NCBI GenBank assembly: GCA_013694685.1
Contig: JACDBY010000069.1
Location: forward strand, 1 to 7,055
DNA length: 7,055 nt
Origin: Actinomycetota bacterium
GTDB taxonomy: Bacteria > Actinomycetota > Thermoleophilia > Gaiellales > Gaiellaceae
Reading direction: 5' to 3'
In this document: positions 5,172 to 7,055 of the stretch, piece after piece
How positions within the stretch are numbered: the first letter of the stretch is position 1
How the letters are laid out: each line of letters begins with the position of its first letter
The notes under the pieces: model-generated
Databases searched by the model: none
What the model was told of the DNA's origin: nothing
What the model saw: only the letters and a program-made list of their open reading frames with translations
Made by a program: the position numbers and the translations under genes

Positions 5172-5810
5172 ATGAGGCTTCTGCTCGCTCCCGCGCTCGT
5201 GCTCGCGCTCGCGCTGGTCCTCCCCGGCTGCGGCTCGAAGGACACCGACGAGGCGGCCGCGCCACAGCCGGTCACGGTCACGGAGACCGAGACGGTCACG
5301 GAAACGGAGACGGAACCGGAGACCTTGCCGGCCGAACCGGAGGTGCGCTGCTCGACCGCGGGGCTGCGCCAGACGCTTCCCGAGCAGAGCTTGCCCCCGG
5401 AGGTCGACGAGGTGCGCAAGCGTGTCTTCGCCGCCACGGTCGCCTGCGACTACGAGACCCTCGAGCAGATCGCGCTCGAGGAGGGTGCGGGCTTCACCTT
5501 CAGCTACGGCGGCGGCACCTCCGCCGCGGAGCACTGGCGCATGCTGGAGGAGAGTGGGGCGGAGGAGCCGATGCGCATCCTCGCCGCGATTCTGACGCTT
5601 CCGTACACGCGCAACGAGTCCGGCTCGTATGCCTGGCCAACCGCGTACCAGGAGGCGCCGTCGGAAGCCGATTGGCAGGCGCTCGTCGCAGCTGGGATCT
5701 CGACCCAGGAGGAGGTCGACTCCATGAAGGCCGGCGGTTCCGGCTACCTCGGCTACCGCACCGCCATCACGGCGGACGGCGACTGGCAATTCTTCGTGGC
5801 CGGCGACTAG
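5172..5810 (+). CDS. Secreted lipoprotein with Thr/Glu linker, unknown function
   Basis: The 212-residue protein starts with a lipoprotein signal: MR, then a hydrophobic run of Leu/Ala/Val, then the lipobox LPGC with Cys20 as the lipidation site. Residues 34-51 are an acidic Thr/Glu/Val linker (VTVTETETVTETETEPET) that should hold the folded part away from the membrane. The C-terminal domain (about 58-212) has Cys60 and Cys88, a possible disulfide on the outside of the cell. Conserved-looking blocks are GFTFSYGGG, AEHWRML, YAWPTAYQE, GYLGYRTAITADGDWQFFVAGD. From memory this C-terminal pattern recurs in hypothetical actinobacterial exported proteins; I know no function for it. The start is fixed by GGAGGT and the signal peptide. 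It ends 17 bases from the stop of malate synthase, which converges from the right. Confidence 0.85.
   Translation: MRLLLAPALVLALALVLPGCGSKDTDEAAAPQPVTVTETETVTETETEPETLPAEPEVRCSTAGLRQTLPEQSLPPEVDEVRKRVFAATVACDYETLEQIALEEGAGFTFSYGGGTSAAEHWRMLEESGAEEPMRILAAILTLPYTRNESGSYAWPTAYQEAPSEADWQALVAAGISTQEEVDSMKAGGSGYLGYRTAITADGDWQFFVAGD
5271..5324 (+). repeat. Nine tandem hexamers encoding the lipoprotein linker
   Basis: Nine consecutive six-base units of the form G-(T/A)-(C/G/A)-AC-(G/C), for example GTCACG, GAGACG and GAAACG, encode Val-Thr or Glu-Thr pairs (one is Glu-Pro). GTCACG occurs three times, and GAGACG and GAGACC twice each. The units probably arose by slippage or unequal exchange and could vary in number among strains. 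Confidence 0.8.
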
Positions 5811-5827
5811 GAGGGCGGAGCCGAGGG

Positions 5828-7055
5828 CTAGACGATCCGCTCGTAGGCGGGCAGGGTCAGGAACTCGACGAAGTCGTCTCCGAGCGCCACCATTCGAAAG
5901 AGCTCGCGCGCCTCGTCGTAGCCGTCGCCGAGGATCGCCATCTCTTCCTCGATCGCGCGCTCGACGTCAGCGCGCTCGACCTTGCCGTGCCGGAGCCACT
6001 GCCAGACCTGCGAGCGCGAGATCTCGGAGGTCGCCGCGTCCTCCATCAGGTTGAAGATCGCTACCGCTCCGGAGCCTTGCAGCCAGGCGGCGAGGTACTG
6101 GATCCCGACCGAGACGTTGTTGCGCAGGCCCTCCTCCGTGATCTCGCCGGGGGTGGAGGCGACGTCGAGCAAGTCCGCGGCGGTCGTTGTCACGTCGTCG
6201 CGTCGCCGACCGACCTGGTTTGGCCGCTCGCCGAGAACGCGGTCGAAGATCTCCATCGCAACGGGGACGAGGTCGGGGTGGGCGACCCAGGTGCCGTCGA
6301 AGCCCTGGTCCGCCTCTCGCTCCTTGTCCTCCCGCACCTTCGTCAGGGCAACGGTGTTCACCTCGGGGTCGCGCCGCGAGGGGATGAAGGCCGCCATACC
6401 GCCCATCGCGTGCGCGCCCCGTGCGTGGCAGGTCTTGACGAGCAGCTCGGTGTAGGCGCGCATGAACGGCACGGCCATCGTCACCGCGGCGCGGTCGGGC
6501 AACACGAACTCGGGCCGGTGGCCAAGCTTCTTGATCACGCTGAAGATGTAGTCCCACCGGCCCGCGTTGAGGCCGGCCGAATGGTCGCGCAGTTCGTAGA
6601 GGATCTCGTCCATCTCGAACGCGGCGAGGATCGTCTCGATCAGGACGGTCGCCTTGACCGTCCCCTGCGGCACGCCCAGCTCGTCCTGCGCCCAGAGGAA
6701 AACGTCATTCCAGAGCCGCGCCTCGAGATGCGACTCGAGCTTCGGCAAGTAGAACCACGTGCCGCCTCGCGCCTGGTTGCGGAGGAAGTAGAGGCCGAAG
6801 TCGAAGAGGCTCGCCGAGATCGGCGCGCCGTCGACCTCGAAGTGCCGCTCCTCGAGGTGCCAGCCGCGCGGTCGGACGAGCAGCGTCGCGATCTCGTCGT
6901 TCAGTGCGTACTCCTTCTCGCCGGTGTCCAGCGAGATCGTCCGCTCGAGCGCATCGGTGAGGTTGACCTGTCCTTCGATGCAGTTCGCCCAGGTCGGCGA
7001 GTTCGAGTCCTCGAAGTCGGCCATGAACACTTTCGCGCCCGAGTTGAGCGCGTTG
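5828..7055 (-). CDS. aceB: Malate synthase A (5' end beyond right edge)
   Basis: The minus-strand frame is open from the right edge to TAG at 5828-5830, giving 408 residues. About 120 N-terminal residues of the usual 530 are missing. The GTG at 7030 is internal: codons before it read NALNSGAK, continuing into [14 protein letters not shown], the family's conserved block. Malate synthase condenses glyoxylate and acetyl-CoA to malate and CoA. The family signature is complete as [16 protein letters not shown]. Counting from that GTG, the RPRGW arginine stretch (53-57) corresponds to the catalytic Arg region, and Glu132 and Asp160 (28 apart) match the magnesium ligands. Asp331 in [13 protein letters not shown] matches the catalytic Asp. 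[21 protein letters not shown] and GTWVAHPDL are also present, and the end [11 protein letters not shown] is typical. No isocitrate lyase is visible, so glyoxylate may come from purine breakdown or from a shunt encoded elsewhere. Confidence 0.97.
   Translation of the reverse strand, partial: NALNSGAKVFMADFEDSNSPTWANCIEGQVNLTDALERTISLDTGEKEYALNDEIATLLVRPRGWHLEERHFEVDGAPISASLFDFGLYFLRNQARGGTWFYLPKLESHLEARLWNDVFLWAQDELGVPQGTVKATVLIETILAAFEMDEILYELRDHSAGLNAGRWDYIFSVIKKLGHRPEFVLPDRAAVTMAVPFMRAYTELLVKTCHARGAHAMGGMAAFIPSRRDPEVNTVALTKVREDKEREADQGFDGTWVAHPDLVPVAMEIFDRVLGERPNQVGRRRDDVTTTAADLLDVASTPGEITEEGLRNNVSVGIQYLAAWLQGSGAVAIFNLMEDAATSEISRSQVWQWLRHGKVERADVERAIEEEMAILGDGYDEARELFRMVALGDDFVEFLTLPAYERIV

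Noticed and set aside
4419..5789. 456-residue open frame on the minus strand opposite the 158-residue gene and lipoprotein
   Set aside because: Its middle is a long Arg-rich low-complexity stretch that mirrors Ser/Ala/Glu codons of the opposite strand, and the plus-strand lipoprotein has a signal peptide and ribosome site.

Overview
The window is GC-rich throughout, with strong G/C bias at third codon positions, frequent GTG starts and tightly overlapping genes. Together with the protein families present (an Rv2258c-type methyltransferase, a two-gene XdhC/CoxI pair and an acidic-linker lipoprotein), this suggests a high-GC actinobacterium. The wording of the XdhC and lipoprotein sequences reminds me of the Thermoleophilia (Gaiella/Solirubrobacter relatives). 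That placement is inference from memory and not a search result. The window is ordinary chromosome: I see no tRNA, rRNA, CRISPR array, insertion sequence, phage gene or origin.

Left part (1-1746): a TetR-family repressor on the minus strand, cut by the left edge, is divergent from a SAM-dependent methyltransferase on the plus strand. The 63-bp AT-rich gap between them holds a good sigma70-type promoter for the methyltransferase and several nested palindromes, including the perfect 14-mer AGACTAATTAGTCT. This is a self-contained repressor/operator/target module. The repressor carries a Gly-Cys-Leu motif at the place where the E. coli electrophile sensor NemR has its reactive Cys106.

Middle part (1757-4603): four plus-strand genes packed with overlapping stop and start codons. 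They are the N-terminal and C-terminal halves of an XdhC/CoxI molybdenum-cofactor insertion factor, a short-chain dehydrogenase/reductase, and a zinc-dependent medium-chain alcohol dehydrogenase. The overlaps (GTGA, TAGTG, ATGA) indicate one translationally coupled operon. XdhC serves molybdenum hydroxylases (xanthine, aldehyde or CO dehydrogenases), but no such enzyme lies in the window, so its client must be elsewhere. The two dehydrogenases could supply or remove an alcohol/carbonyl substrate for it, which is inference.

Right part (4655-7055): an unrecognised 158-residue protein with a beta-rich look, then a 212-residue lipoprotein with a Thr/Glu linker encoded by nine near-identical hexamers. 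Converging on these from the right edge is malate synthase A (aceB), lacking only its N-terminal part. Malate synthase condenses glyoxylate with acetyl-CoA. Having it near an XdhC operon raises the possibility of a purine/allantoin degradation neighbourhood, because that pathway starts with xanthine dehydrogenase and ends in glyoxylate. Nothing inside the window proves it.

I did not find a clearly new biological system. The best leads are the TetR/methyltransferase switch with its possible cysteine sensor, the split and coupled XdhC with its orphan redox operon, and the unassigned 158-residue protein.
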